Shown piece after piece: positions 6,724-7,185 of a DNA stretch of 7,185 nt; position 1 is the stretch's first letter, and each line of letters begins with the position of its first letter. This DNA is from an uncultured beta proteobacterium (GTDB lineage: Bacteria; Pseudomonadota; Gammaproteobacteria; Burkholderiales; Burkholderiaceae_C). Where the stretch lies: NCBI GenBank assembly GCA_903886165.1, contig CAISLL010000275.1, forward strand, positions 1-7,185, written 5' to 3'. Position numbers and translations under genes: made by a program. The notes beneath the pieces are model-generated. The model saw only the letters and a list, made by a program, of their open reading frames with translations, was not told the DNA's origin and did not search any database.

Positions 6724-7185
6724 ATGCACCGTTCACCGCTCTTTATGGTCGTCGTCAGTTGGCGCCTGGGCCGCCTGTCCACGCACATTGGGCTTGCATT
6801 TGTTGCCGCTTGTGTGTATCCGTCCTTGAGTCATCCGGCGCAACGACGTTTCATGTGCTGGTGGTCGCGTGCCCTGCTCAGTCTGCTGAACGTGGCGCAC
6901 ACCAGCAGCGGTCAGCCGGCGCGGGAGAATCAGGCGGCCTGCCTGCTGGTGGCCAACCACATTTCGTGGCTGGACATCTTTGCGGTGAACAGCGTCACAC
7001 CTGCCCAATTTGTTGCCAAGTCCGAGGTGAGTGGCTGGCCGGTACTGGGCTGGTTGGTGCAGCGTTCAGGCACCTTGTTCATCAGGCGCACGGTGCGCAG
7101 CGACACGGTGCGTGTGAACGACTGCATGGCTGGCTTGTTGCAGCAGGGCAGGGCAGTGGCGGTGTTTGCTCAAGGGACCTCGTCC
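6724..7185 (+). CDS. PlsC-like lysophospholipid acyltransferase (3' end outside window)
   Basis: An open frame of 154 codons runs from ATG 6724 to the right edge. It belongs to the PlsC family, which transfers an acyl chain to 1-acyl-glycerol-3-phosphate or a related lysolipid at the inner membrane. Motif I is NHISWLD (78-84), giving the catalytic H79-X4-D84 pair. Next come FVAKSEVSGWPVLGWL (96-111) and the motif II region GTLFIRR (116-122). Motif III, normally FPEGT, reads FAQGTSS (148-154), with Gln in place of the usual Glu. The N-terminal 35 residues are hydrophobic with a likely membrane segment (about 22-35). An AGGCG ribosome binding site (6712-6716) stands 7 bases before the ATG. In-frame TTG codons at 6700, 6703 and 6721 are less likely starts. 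It begins 25 bases after the chemoreceptor stop with no terminator seen, so read-through transcription is possible. It could also be an ornithine-lipid-type acyltransferase. Confidence 0.9.
   Translation, partial: MHRSPLFMVVVSWRLGRLSTHIGLAFVAACVYPSLSHPAQRRFMCWWSRALLSLLNVAHTSSGQPARENQAACLLVANHISWLDIFAVNSVTPAQFVAKSEVSGWPVLGWLVQRSGTLFIRRTVRSDTVRVNDCMAGLLQQGRAVAVFAQGTSS

Overview
The window looks like a chromosomal stretch of a betaproteobacterium, most likely Burkholderiales and possibly a Comamonadaceae/Rhodoferax-like lineage. This rests on moderately GC-rich coding, tightly packed genes, a typical 36H-class chemoreceptor signalling tip, and the overall feel of the proteins; no rRNA or other marker gene is present, so the assignment is tentative. 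I see no insertion sequence, phage gene, CRISPR array, tRNA or rRNA, and no gene-free stretch longer than about 205 bases.

Layout: (1) The minus strand at 1-1025 carries the N-terminal 341 codons of a lipoprotein with a beta-propeller-like domain of the choice-of-anchor I / phytase-esterase-like type. It runs off the left edge and has no complete ORF inside the window. (2) The divergent intergenic region 1026-1229 contains a clear tandem Pho box and a -10 element, both oriented toward the lipoprotein. (3) On the plus strand follow a DUF3616 protein (1230-2171), an MgtC/SapB-DUF4010 membrane protein (2204-3457), a CYTH-CHAD inorganic triphosphatase-like protein (3523-5028), a methyl-accepting chemotaxis protein (5109-6698) and the first 154 codons of a PlsC-type lysophospholipid acyltransferase (6724 to the right edge).

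How they may fit together: the left two thirds has a phosphate theme. A PhoB-type promoter drives a phytase/phosphatase-like surface lipoprotein, a second predicted propeller protein (DUF3616) is divergently transcribed, and a CYTH-CHAD protein (a family tied to triphosphate hydrolysis and polyphosphate binding) lies downstream of an MgtC-like membrane protein. The gaps between the plus-strand genes are 32, 65, 80 and 25 bases, so co-transcription of at least some is plausible. The chemoreceptor and acyltransferase may simply be neighbours. The phosphate link is an inference from one regulatory site and family knowledge, not a demonstrated system. The most notable details are the Pho box, with spacing matching the classical E. 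coli phoA arrangement, and an acyltransferase whose motif III has Gln where Glu is expected.
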